A stretch of DNA of 64,000 bases, taken from Lumbricus rubellus. Taxonomy: Eukaryota > Annelida > Clitellata > Crassiclitellata > Lumbricidae. The DNA lies in the NCBI GenBank assembly GCA_945859605.1, contig OX243827.1, positions 3,438,567 to 3,502,566 of the forward strand, given 5' to 3'. Shown piece after piece: positions 24,227 through 33,673 of this stretch. Numbering within the stretch: position 1 is the stretch's first letter; each line of letters opens with the position of its first letter. A program made the position numbers and the translations under genes. The notes below the pieces were generated by a model that did no database searches, had not been told where the DNA came from, and saw only the letters and a program-made list of their open reading frames with translations.

Positions 24227-24271
24227 GCCGCCATATTCCCCCCCCTTCGGGGGGGGGGGGAATATGGCGGC
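24227..24271. repeat. GC/AT hairpin (19-bp perfect arms)
   Basis: GCCGCCATATT plus eight C (24227-24245) is followed by seven loop bases, then eight G plus AATATGGCGGC (24253-24271). A third copy of GCCGCCATATT lies at 24466-24476. The 11-mer AATATGGCGGC is close to the YY1 consensus. The hairpin abuts the tRNA-like SINE head. Confidence 0.9.
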
Positions 24272-24465
24272 GAAGATCCTGCGTGGTCGAGTGGGTTGTA
24301 GCTCGCTCGCCGCGCCGGCGGCCCGGGTTCAATTCCCGGGCGGGGATCTTTACAGCGGGTGGCTCGGTCGCAATATAAACGTGGAGTGTGAGGTTGTTCT
24401 CTGCCTCCGACACTAATCATCTTCGATATGAAACAGTGTCGTTAAGCCCTGAACATTTCATTTCA
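24272..24465 (+). mobile_element. tRNA-like SINE, second family
   Basis: From GATCCTGCG the plus strand has box A-like TGGTCGAGTGGG and box B-like GGGTTCAATTCC set in a perfect T-arm (CCCGGGTTCAATTCCCGGG). A partly pairing acceptor stem (GATCC/GGATC) closes a ~72-nt tRNA-like unit, but the anticodon arm does not fold properly. It is followed by ~120 bp of non-tRNA body. The whole is bracketed by inverted AATATGGCGGC / GCCGCCATATT. Confidence 0.6.
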
Positions 24466-24479
24466 GCCGCCATATTAGT

Positions 24480-26210
24480 CGGGATTCATTAAAAGAACTG
24501 CAATGTACTGCCCGGAAAAAATTTGCTACAAGCTGGAAATAACAAATAATGAAAGATAAGAAAATAATATATCCAAAAAGTGAGCCCGAGCCTCTGAGAT
24601 CTCCTGCTAACTCATTTTATTAGAGAAATTTGAGGGCATTAAATCAATGGCATTTTTACTATACGGCTTAATCTCGAACCCGGGTTGCATTAAAAGAACT
24701 GCAATGTACTACGCGGAAAAAGTCGCAACAGGCTGGAAATAACAAATAATTAAAGTTATAATAATAATATATTTTAAAAAATGGTCCCCAGCAACTCAAC
24801 TCTCACTCTGGGTTATTTTATAAAGAGAATTGTTATGGTGTACTATTAATAGCAATATACGATGCAAATGCTGGTCTATTGCTACCAAGATGGAGGCTGA
24901 CCACGTCACCAAAAAAAGTTGGCAACAGGCAGCCATCCGGGTAGACCTACTGGTAATTATTTATACTGTGCTTTGACCAACTGGCTCCGATATAGATCTA
25001 GGCCTAAACGATCGGTATATACATCATTTCCTAATAATTATTATACAAATTAGCAGCTTTCCACAATAGGCCTACGCCAAAAAGAGGACATAAATATAAA
25101 TGCTCTATACAAATTATTCTAATACATTCCAAGTCGTTTCAGTGTGAATTCGCATTTTCGCGCGGTAGAGTTCAAAAGCAAGTGTCCGCATAATGATATT
25201 ATATTACAGAACCGGTGCCTGGAACGTTCGAATTTCTACTATAAATTATATGCTGTATAATTAACTCTCGGTTTAATCGGTTTTTAACCAGCCTGAATTT
25301 ATTAACTAGGTTAATCTTGTTTGAAAGGTTGCGTCGCTATTATAGTCGCTAGCCTATTGATCCTGTAAACCCCAGCAACTCGTCAAGAGTTCGATCGAGA
25401 GTCGTCATGTCTTTTTCCAAGGTATGATAGGCCTAAGCTACACGACCTTAAACTGTAAGTTATAAAAGAAACACAATAGAAGTGCTACGAATACAAAGAT
25501 TCCGGCTATTGTTACTGACGGCTAGGTCTTCTTCTTTACGTTCTCTGCCAAGTGGCAGGTCCAAACGGCTAGGTATACAACGTAAACAGTATGGCCGCCG
25601 TAGATGGTTGCAGAATAGAGCGGCGGGTAATGTTCTCCTCTAGCGTCCGAAATTATTTCAATGGTTTCAATGGTAGCATTCGATAATATATAAGCTTACT
25701 CTGGGTTTAAATGATCGTTTCACCTCAGCGTCCGAAAAAAATTGATGTCAATCGCGTCATTCAATAGTTGCTATCCAACTTCTATTTAGATAACAATTAT
25801 TTTTCGTCAATCCAGCTCCAGTTAGGCAAGAACATTTTCATCAATCCAGCTTCAATTTCAGCAGAATGACTGCACTAACACCAAAACTAATCCTAACCGA
25901 CCCTCAAGACGCCTAACTTGAGCCCTAACCGACCCTCACGCGTTAAATCCCGCTTCTATTTCGTCGGGAAATATTTTTCATGTAATTTATAAATTTTAAA
26001 CGGCGAGACGCGTAAAACACGCAGCTGAAATCACGGAGTATATATTATAGGATGCTACATTGAAATAATTTCGGACGCTAAAGGAGAACATTACCTAAAA
26101 ATACCATGAAAAGGTGTATTTTCGAAAATATTAATATGCTTAAATAAGCTAAAGAACACAACAAAATTGATTGACCTTAACACATTTGCCGCAAGCAACG
26201 AAATATCTCG
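24480..26210. other. Gene-free stretch upstream of the F-box gene
   Basis: No coding exon is recognised. It contains two related ~60-bp segments (around 24490 and 24690: ATTAAAAGAACTGCAATGTACT..GGAAAAA..GGCTGGAAATAACAAATAAT) and two TAGCGTCCGAAA-type motifs at ~25640 and ~26070 in opposite orientation. Confidence 0.4.
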
Positions 26211-26214
26211 CGTT

Positions 26215-26262
26215 TAACCACGAGATCTCGTGTATTAACCATGAGATCTCGCGGTTTCTTGT
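26215..26262. promoter_or_regulatory. Palindromic motifs upstream of the F-box gene
   Basis: Fifty to 100 bp before the F-box ATG lie CACGAGATCTCGTG (a 14-bp perfect palindrome) and GAGATCTCGCGG, separated by repeated TTAACCA(C/T)GAGATCTCG. CTCGCG-containing palindromes are common in CpG-type animal promoters. No TATA box is evident. Regulatory role is inferred from position only. Confidence 0.3.
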
Positions 26263-26312
26263 GGTTAAACAAAAGTGTGTAAACCGAAAGATGTCTTGCT
26301 TGTTGGCTGTAG

Positions 26313-29300
26313 ATGGAAGTTCTACCGAATGAGCTTCTGGAAAGAATCCTCATTAAAGTCATCATAACGGAAATTATGGATTTGAAGTTGGTGAAGCGCG
26401 TGTGGCGACAGAAAGCTGACCGCAGCATCCACAGACTTTCGTCTGTGTGCATGCGTTGGAACCACATCGTTGAAGCGGATTTCTTCTTAAGTGAAGTTTA
26501 CAGAATTCTAGATGGAACCGGTTAGTTAATTAAATAAATTAAGTAATATATCTAATTTCTACAATCATGGGCGTCCGAAGGAATTTTTCTAGGGGGGCGC
26601 AAACTTTTAAATAATTGTCACATGGTCTAAATTTAATGGGTGACAGTTTGAATTTCCATATTACCACGATAGAATCCTATAGCCCACCTATATACGTTAT
26701 GTGCCCAAAGAAGGATATATAGGTTCAACTTGTAGAACGCACCGATAACGACGTTGAAAATCGCGTTGTAATAATCACAACCAAATAATCTAAATTTATG
26801 CACAACTAAGCGAAAAATCCAGAGGGGCGCACTTGCGCCCCCTTGCGCCCCGCTGCGGACGCCCATGTCTACAATGAGTTATAGCTTGACATTTGAATTA
26901 GCACTATACTGAATCACTGATACATGATTTTATTAAGCTAATTTCTTAAGAACAGTTCTTTAGTCCTTCCTTTCTTTCCTTCTTCCTCCAGCTCCCTACA
27001 CATTTCCTTTAGATGGTTTTCTTTATCCTCCCTTGCCTTCCTTTGGAAGGTCTTATTCAAGGTTTTTACCCTATCCCTGTTCCCTTCCTTCTTTGCTTCT
27101 CTCCTTTCTATTGCCACCTCAATGGTCTCTTTGGATAGCCATGGGGTAGTTTTCCTTGACGTTTTCTTTGGTACATGTTTCTCCGCAGTCTCCTGGATCG
27201 CAGTTTTCATCTTTGTCCATAACGTGTTCGTATCCTGCTCTTCCATTGTATCGTCTGTCTCTAAGATCTCAAACCTATTCTTTATCTCTACTCTGTATTC
27301 TGGTGTTATGCCTTTGCAATCAAAACTGGTCAGTCTTTTATCTCTCTTCATCTTCTTCAACTTTAGCTGCAATGTAGCCACTATTATCTCGTGGTCTGTT
27401 CCGCAATCCGCCCCCGGTCTTGTTCTTACGTCTTTTATTGTGCTCTTCCATCTTTTGTTCACCACCATGTAGTCGATCTGATTCCTGTGTTTTCCATCCG
27501 GTGTCGTCCATGTATAAAGTCTTCTTTTCGGTTGTTCGAACCATGTGTTCATTATTCTTAGCTCATTGGAAGCACAGAACTCCACCATTCTCTCCCCTGC
27601 CTCATTCCGTACACCCAGTCCGTACTTACCCACTACTTCATCCTTTCCATTTCTGTCCTCACCAACTTTCGCATTGAAGTCACCCATAATCACCAGTATG
27701 TCTCCTCTCGGTGTTGTGTCAATTGTTCCTTGCAGGTCCAAGTAGAAAGCTTCCTGCTCCTCCTCCGTCGCCATCGTTGTAGGGGCATATACTTGTATGA
27801 TTGTTGTGTTGATCTTTCCACCACGAAATCTTACACTCAGTACTCTGTCACTCACTGTATTATAACCCATTATCGCATCAGCGCTCGTTCTATCGCACAT
27901 GATTGCTACTCCGTTTCTTCTCCTCTCATCCTGCCCAGACATTACTATCTTAAAACCGTTCCAACTAAAATGTCCTTTTCCCTTCCATTTTGTCTGACAT
28001 AATCCCAGTATCGCTATATCCATCCTTCCCATCTCTTTTTGGATGATGTCCATCTTCCCACTCTGCATGCTTCTGACGTTCCATGATCCGACTTTCATGG
28101 CTTTTTTACAGCTCATGTCAAGTCTTTGCTTCCTGGTCATATCCGCCGCTGGACGTCCTTTCGGCTTTGGTCCTGTGGCTTCATTAGAACCTGAATCTCC
28201 CGACTCGACACTGTGCTCATCCCCAGTAGCCATTAAGTCACCCTCAGGCCTGAGGGTCTCACCTTTGGTGACTATCGTTGATTCACTCTTTAGATACACC
28301 ATGACTATTTTCTTGGCAGAAGATAAGGGGTGGTTTGCCATTGCCTTCCCCCCCGTTTGCCATCCGTGCCCGTTCGTTCACCCTTCCATACGGAAAGGTT
28401 ACTAACAGGTCGCACCACGAGAAGGTGGGCACGGTGGACTTTGGTTCGCCAGCCCAGGTCGGTTCCGAGTCTACGCTCCAATTGGAGTCGTCGGTCGGGT
28501 CTCCTCCCCGCTTTACTCAATTGAATGAGTGACTGACAAACCTTTGCGACCACGAAGACAGCAGGCCCTAGAATGGGTTCACTCAAGACGAAGGATGGGA
28601 AGATAATAGGAGATGAGGAGGAGATAAAGGAAAGGTGGAGAGAGTATACGGAAGAGTTGTACATGGAAGATGAATGTGTCGAGAAGGAAAACATCAAAAT
28701 AGAGGAAGTCGAAAACGAACCAGAGATATTGGAGGTAGAGGTGGAGTGGGCGATAAAACAGCTCAAGGACAACAAAGCGCCAGGACATGATGGAATACCT
28801 ATAGAACTGGTAAAGGCGGGAGATGAAGCAGTGGTGAGAACTATTACAAAACTATGCAATCAAATCTGGAGAACTGGGCAGTGGCCGGAGGACTGGAAAA
28901 GGTCCGTGTTCATACCAATATTCAAGAAAGGAGACGCGAGAGAGTGTGGAAATTATCGAACGATAGCGATGATATCGCACACGAGCAAAATACTTCTCAA
29001 AATAATCCACAAAAGAATGGAGAAGACAATCGAAAGGGAATTACCAACCAATCAAGCGGGATTTAGGAAGGCGCGAGGAACGCGCGATCACATCGCCAAT
29101 ATAAGGTGGATTATGGAGAGACAGAGGGAATACGGGCAACAGGTGCATATGTGTTTTATAGACTACAGCAAGGCGTTTGATTGCATAGACCATACACTAC
29201 TGTGGCGGACACTAGTTGAGATGGGAATTCCGAAGCATTTGGTTAAACTACTAAAGGGCCTCTATGTGGATCAAGAAGCGGTAATAAGAACTGAATATGG

Positions 29301-31806
29301 TGACACAGGGAAATTTAAAATAAGGAAAGGAGTGAGGCAGGGGTGCATTTTGTCCCCTTTCCTGTTCAATCTGTATGCCGAGAGAATTATGAGGAGGGCT
29401 GGATTGGAGGAGGCAACAGAAGGGGTAAGGATAGCGGGGAAAATACTGAATAATCTGAGGTACGCCGATGATACGACATTATTGGCGGGTAAGAGGGACG
29501 ACCTAGTCGAGTTAATAAGAAGAGTCAGGAAGGAAAGCGAAAAGGCGGGACTATACTTCAATGTAAAGAAAACAAAGGTTATGACAACTGCAACATGGAA
29601 AAACTTTGAGGTGGATGGAGAAACGATAGAGGTAGTATCGAGCTTCACATTCCTGGGATCTATGATAGAGAAGGAGGGAAGAAGTGATATGGAAATAAGG
29701 AGGAGGGTAACAATGGGGAAAACGGCAATGAACGGTCTGGAAAAGATTTGGAAGGACAAATACGTGAGCAGGGAAACAAAGAAAAGACTGGTAAGAGCAC
29801 TGATCTTCCCAGTCGTCCTATATGGATGCGAGACATGGACAAAGACACGGGATATGGAAAAGAAAATCAACGCGTGTGAGATGTGGATTTGGAGAAAGAT
29901 GCTAAGGATTTCATGGACGGAGAAGAGAACTAACGAATCGGTGCGCGAGGAGCTCGGAATAGAGAGGGAGGAGACACTGCAGCAAACAGCAACTTGGAGG
30001 AAATTGAGCTACTTCGGCCATGTGATGAGATCTAACGGTTTGGAAAAGGAGCTGATGACGGCATGCGGTGAGGGACGGAGAAGATGCGGAAGACCAAGGA
30101 AGAAATGGTTGGATGAAGTACAGGAAAAGTCTGGCATGAGACTGGAGGAACTAAGAGAGGCGACTAGGGAGAGGATCAACTGGAGAAGATGCACCAGGGC
30201 TTTCGCCAGAGCTCCAGTAGCTGACGGCACCAGGTGACCAGGTGAATTTCTTAAGTTTGGTGGAGTAAGTCATTTATTAAACATAAGCACCCTTGTGAGA
30301 TTAACGAAAGACACTTTAATACAAATAACCATGGCTTACAGTCAAATTATAAGCATACTGCATACACACTTCATACATACATACATACATTACATACATG
30401 CATACAAGTTTTTTTACATAATACATACATGCATGCAGTACATTAGTGACCTGATGTTTCTTAGTTTTGGCATAATCATCCTGTACTGGCCAGTTGCTTG
30501 CACCTGTTCAAATACTATGCTATTGACCTCTCTGTTATTAATTCTGCTAATATATAAATAATGGGAACGTGATAATGGCCCACAGGTATAATTTATGGTC
30601 TTTTGATTTCGATCTCGGTGATCCTTTCTGTCCAGTTTTAGGTACATTCTCTGATTTGTTAAATTGCTTTTCGTACCTAACAGCGGTGTTATTTCTACGA
30701 GTTTTTGTCTTCAGTAAGCGAATATAATAATCAAAATCATCATTTTATATATACAATTTCTTAAGGCTGTCATCACTTATAAGCATACATGGCCTTCTGC
30801 ATGCGGGATTAATGCCATGTATGTCATTAAATTTATTACATTAATCCTTTCATATTTGAGTTTCAACTTAACTGTACATATCTACTTCGCATTTTTAGAA
30901 TATATACTTATCATAGTAAATTTTCTATTTTGTTTCTAAATCTGTTGCTTTTCAGCATCTGATATGATTCGCTTGGAAGTGTTGAGTCGAGCTGTAGTCC
31001 ATTCGTTTGTCCACAAGTTGTCAACACTGAGAGACGACATCTATCTGCTCAACAACACTTCAGGTGGATATGATGTAACCGTCACCGTGTACAACCGCAA
31101 CAACATGGCGGCCGTGGCAGACATCACAATGCCACAGAGATGTCCAGTGGATATGTCCGCTTGCCATGTGTCAAACTGCGTCTATTTGCTTGATGATAAC
31201 ATGCAAGGTGCATACTCAATTGTACGTATCGTGAAGGGTAATGGACCGACTTTCAATGTGCTACCATTGGTAATGAATCTCAGTTTGCGAGCCTCCAGCA
31301 TGTGTGTGTCTGCTAGAGGTGACCTAATGATCCTCTCGATCGAGGAAGATCAAAATATTGGCACAGTACATGTGTATGGTGCGAATGGTATTCTGAAGAA
31401 GAAGATTCTGTCCCCAACCATTCCACAGTTTTCGTTCGGTGATGTATTCATGGAAGTGCGGAGTGGAAACCTCGTTGTTTTAACTGCCAGTGATGACTTC
31501 AAGAAACAAGTGAATGAATTTGACACAAATGGGAGAATGATAAATCAGTACACGTCAAGTGCTAGCGCCCTCAGCAGTGCCGCTGTGGCCGATTCTTATG
31601 GCAGATTTCTTATCAGTGACACTCGAATCAAAATTATTCTCTTGGATGCTGAAATGAATGTTGCCAACTTCATCCGTCAGGCTGGCGAGGCACTGGACAA
31701 ATTCAGCTTTGTTCATTACTGCAGTGAAAGAAATGAGCTGATTGGTGTTTGTGCTGGCCAATTTTATAGAAGTCACCTCACAGTTTTTCGCTTCAGAGAG
31801 ATCTAG
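26313..31806 (+). CDS. F-box protein with C-terminal beta-propeller-like region (2 exons)
   Basis: Exon 26313-26520 (69 codons plus 1 nt) ends at donor CCG|GTTAGT. Exon 30956-31806 starts after CTTTTCAG with a 2-nt phase, so they join in frame (352 aa). Exon 1 is an F-box: LPNELLERILIKVI (residues 4-17) ... LSSVCMRWNHIVEADFFL (43-60), the Skp1-binding fold of SCF ubiquitin ligases. Exon 2 has repeated short blocks of the type DDIYLLN, NCVYLLDD, GDLMILSI, GNLVVLTA, GRFLISD spaced 40-50 residues, as in NHL/Kelch-like propellers acting as substrate receptors (inference). I do not recognise an orthologue. The 4.4-kb intron contains a hAT MITE and an inverted-5' RTE element. A poly(A) signal follows the stop. 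Confidence 0.75.
26558..26875. mobile_element. hAT-type MITE with 8-bp TSD
   Basis: The 302-bp element at 26566-26867 has perfect 12-bp inverted termini CATGGGCGTCCG / CGGACGCCCATG and identical 8-bp flanks TCTACAAT (26558-26565, 26868-26875). It sits 45 bp into the intron of the F-box gene. There is no coding capacity. Confidence 0.9.
26938..28341 (-). CDS. RTE endonuclease domain (inverted part of the element)
   Basis: 467 codons. The apurinic-like endonuclease fold starts at GSWNVRSM (Asn88) and continues through VYAPTT, GDFNAKVG (Asp221, Asn223), YTWTTPDGKHRNQIDYMV and ADCGTDHEII (Asp316, His317). The strand-2 motif reads LGLCQTKW, with Gln116 where this enzyme family has the catalytic Glu. 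After the fold comes a basic linker (WLSKETIEVAIERREAK). The last codons and the stop are flanking genomic sequence (the TSD). The homologous protein in other animals is annotated as craniofacial-development-protein-2-like endonuclease. Loss of the Glu predicts an inactive nuclease. Confidence 0.9.
   Translation of the reverse strand: MANHPLSSAKKIVMVYLKSESTIVTKGETLRPEGDLMATGDEHSVESGDSGSNEATGPKPKGRPAADMTRKQRLDMSCKKAMKVGSWNVRSMQSGKMDIIQKEMGRMDIAILGLCQTKWKGKGHFSWNGFKIVMSGQDERRRNGVAIMCDRTSADAIMGYNTVSDRVLSVRFRGGKINTTIIQVYAPTTMATEEEQEAFYLDLQGTIDTTPRGDILVIMGDFNAKVGEDRNGKDEVVGKYGLGVRNEAGERMVEFCASNELRIMNTWFEQPKRRLYTWTTPDGKHRNQIDYMVVNKRWKSTIKDVRTRPGADCGTDHEIIVATLQLKLKKMKRDKRLTSFDCKGITPEYRVEIKNRFEILETDDTMEEQDTNTLWTKMKTAIQETAEKHVPKKTSRKTTPWLSKETIEVAIERREAKKEGNRDRVKTLNKTFQRKAREDKENHLKEMCRELEEEGKKGRTKELFLRN
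26940..30255 (+). mobile_element. RTE (BovB-like) retrotransposon with 5' inversion, 11-bp TSD
   Basis: The element at 26951-30244 is flanked by identical AATTTCTTAAG (26940-26950, 30245-30255). The right part (from ~28530) is in sense orientation and encodes RT. The left part is antisense and encodes the 5' end and endonuclease. The endonuclease frame breaks exactly where the RT frame begins in related elements, so together they are one near-full-length copy whose 5' ~1.6 kb is inverted. The antisense part lies outermost on the left with its internal breakpoint at the TSD, the geometry produced by twin priming. It is inserted in the F-box gene intron, sense to the gene. Confidence 0.9.
28573..30237 (+). 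CDS. RTE reverse transcriptase domain
   Basis: 554 codons from a convenient ATG; the frame is open ~40 nt further upstream, to the inversion junction. RT blocks in order: DNKAPGHDGIPIEL, NYRTIAMISHTSKILLKI, ELPTNQAGFRKARGTRDHI, FIDYSKAFDCIDH (first catalytic Asp at residue 197), GVRQGCILSPFLFNLY and LRYADDTTLLA (YADD at 297-300). Then follow the non-LTR thumb (SSFTFLGSMI, LYGCETWT, WIWRKMLRISWTEKRTNES) and a basic C-terminus. All catalytic residues are present with no frameshift. The stop lies 7 nt from the 3' TSD, so there is almost no 3' UTR and no tail, as in RTE elements. Closest remembered relative is BovB. Confidence 0.92.
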   Translation: MGSLKTKDGKIIGDEEEIKERWREYTEELYMEDECVEKENIKIEEVENEPEILEVEVEWAIKQLKDNKAPGHDGIPIELVKAGDEAVVRTITKLCNQIWRTGQWPEDWKRSVFIPIFKKGDARECGNYRTIAMISHTSKILLKIIHKRMEKTIERELPTNQAGFRKARGTRDHIANIRWIMERQREYGQQVHMCFIDYSKAFDCIDHTLLWRTLVEMGIPKHLVKLLKGLYVDQEAVIRTEYGDTGKFKIRKGVRQGCILSPFLFNLYAERIMRRAGLEEATEGVRIAGKILNNLRYADDTTLLAGKRDDLVELIRRVRKESEKAGLYFNVKKTKVMTTATWKNFEVDGETIEVVSSFTFLGSMIEKEGRSDMEIRRRVTMGKTAMNGLEKIWKDKYVSRETKKRLVRALIFPVVLYGCETWTKTRDMEKKINACEMWIWRKMLRISWTEKRTNESVREELGIEREETLQQTATWRKLSYFGHVMRSNGLEKELMTACGEGRRRCGRPRKKWLDEVQEKSGMRLEELREATRERINWRRCTRAFARAPVADGTR

Positions 31807-31847
31807 AAATCTGAAGCAGATTTGTGATCTTGCTTAAATGGAACTGA

Positions 31848-31853
31848 AATAAA
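31848..31853 (+). terminator. Poly(A) signal of the F-box gene
   Basis: AATAAA 42 nt after the TAG stop of the F-box gene, in a T/G-rich downstream context. A very short 3' UTR is implied. Confidence 0.6.
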
Positions 31854-31884
31854 GGACAGAACTTGTCGAAACTTAATTTGTCTT

Positions 31885-32403
31885 TCAGTAGTTTTTTGCT
31901 TTTGACAGATGCTTATTTTTATAATCTGGTTAATGTGGTGACGCAAGCTTGGTAAAATGTGAGCTTCTGTTTTAATTTTGTTGCTTTCGTAGCCGGTGGC
32001 TTCTTTCCCATTTCAAATGGTAATTTTTGAATATTTTAAAATGCAACATGCTGAATAAGCTCTGACAATCCCTCATTAGAGATTGTTGTTCGTGTTTTGT
32101 TGTCTTGCTTTTAAGTCTTTAAGAACCTATGTTTCTGCTTTGTCCTGAACAGAGTTGTGCTTATACTTAATTTAGGACAAATTTGAAGCTTGTTTTAAAA
32201 GAATGGTGCTTATACCTTAAGATTGCTTTTAACACGATGCTTTGTGTACACAGTGTTCCTACTTAAGGCAAAGTTGAAGATATACTTTTAATTTGGCTGT
32301 TAACTCTTTAACGACAAGCTGTAGTGGTTTGCAGTCACTTTTAGTTGATGTTTATTCATGAAGGCATGATTCTAGAGATGTGGTTGCTGGACTGTGTGCA
32401 TAA
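31885..32403 (+). repeat. Dispersed repeat, copy 2 (3' flank of the F-box gene)
   Basis: This is homologous to 4398-4985 with moderate divergence and several indels. It starts ~80 bp after the F-box gene stop and ~30 bp after its poly(A) signal. Confidence 0.85.
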
Positions 32404-32764
32404 TAATTCTATATAACAAGTGTATTATCGTCAGTTGTGATGTGCAATTTGAAGTTGGTGAAATTGTTGTGTTTAGTATATTTCCAATTTTCATAATTAA
32501 CTTCATCAGACACTATTATCTAAGGCTTTATTTTTAGTATTTAAGCAAATCTACAATGGTTAATAGCTAAACTTCAGGTTCTGATTTTGTGCAATCTGAG
32601 AATGGCTGTCTTTAGTATATTGCCAATTTTGATTATTAAATTTATTTTTAAAAATATATTTATATGTATGGTTTTAAATTTGGTTGGTGCCATAGTTTTT
32701 AAATCGAAATGTTTTTCCGGATTAGACTATGAACTCTTCTAGAGTATGCGTGCTTTATACTTTG

Positions 32765-33259
32765 GGGGTCATTGCATAATTACGTAACGCTCGAGGGTGG
32801 GTGGGTGGGGTCATTGAAAACGTTACGAAACGTTACGGGGGTGGGTGGGTGGGGGAAGCTGAACGTTACGTAACGCCTTAAAAAATTATTTTTGCGGTAA
32901 AATTTAAGAAAATTGCAGTTCACGCATGACTTCATTTATAATATTATAAAACATATTTTAATGCCTAGTCTAATGTCAAATTACAGTTCTAATTCACATG
33001 TAGGCTACGATAATTATGCTTATAGGCTACTTCCGGTATATTAAATTCGCTACGAAAATATGAATTATAATTACGCGCTCAGCCGCTCACATAAGCCAAT
33101 AATAGACCTACAAATCTCAACTGAGTTTTCGTATCAAACGTTACGTAACGCAGGGGAGGGTGGGTGGGTGGGTGAAGGCAAACGTTACGAAGCGTTACAG
33201 GGTGGGTGGGTGGGTCAAAAACGGTCATTTTTAGCGTTACGTTATTATGCAATGACCCC
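32765..33259. mobile_element. Terminal-inverted-repeat element with G-quadruplex arrays
   Basis: The ends GGGGTCATTGCATAAT..ACGTAACGCT and AGCGTTACGT..ATTATGCAATGACCCC are inverted repeats matching at 26 of 27 bp. A possible 3-bp TTG duplication lies outside. Internally, four GGGTGGGTGGGTGGG-type runs alternate with CGTTACG(TAACG) palindromes. There is no coding capacity and I could not assign a superfamily. Confidence 0.75.
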
Positions 33260-33673
33260 TTGTATAAATGTCTATGTTGAGAAATTGTTCATGCAACTGA
33301 AGTAAATCTTTCTCAGTTTCCTGCTTCACATGTTTTATTTCAAGAAATTCTGTTCTTATCTATCACCTGCTGAAGTTTATAACAACACTTAAAGTCTTAA
33401 CCCAAAGTTCCCAAACCCAACGAGAAAACTTTTTAGTACAGTATCAAATCATATCCATAAGCTCACTTAGCATATTTTAGCAATCTACAACAAATTAGAC
33501 ATTTTTAAACAAGGTCTGTCTAAGTTCCCATAGTGCCAGCCAAATCCATTCTGTCCTTAACTGCATTGCCCCAGTAAGAGCCAATAACTGAATAGGAAGC
33601 GCATTGTTTTTAAGACCATTAAAATAGTAAATCATATCTCTAAAGAATAGTCTAAGTTACAGCAGTCAATCAT

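Noticed and set aside
24280..24352. A functional tRNA gene
   Set aside because: Box A/B and T-arm are good, but the anticodon arm does not fold and the acceptor stem is imperfect, so it is better read as a tRNA-derived SINE.
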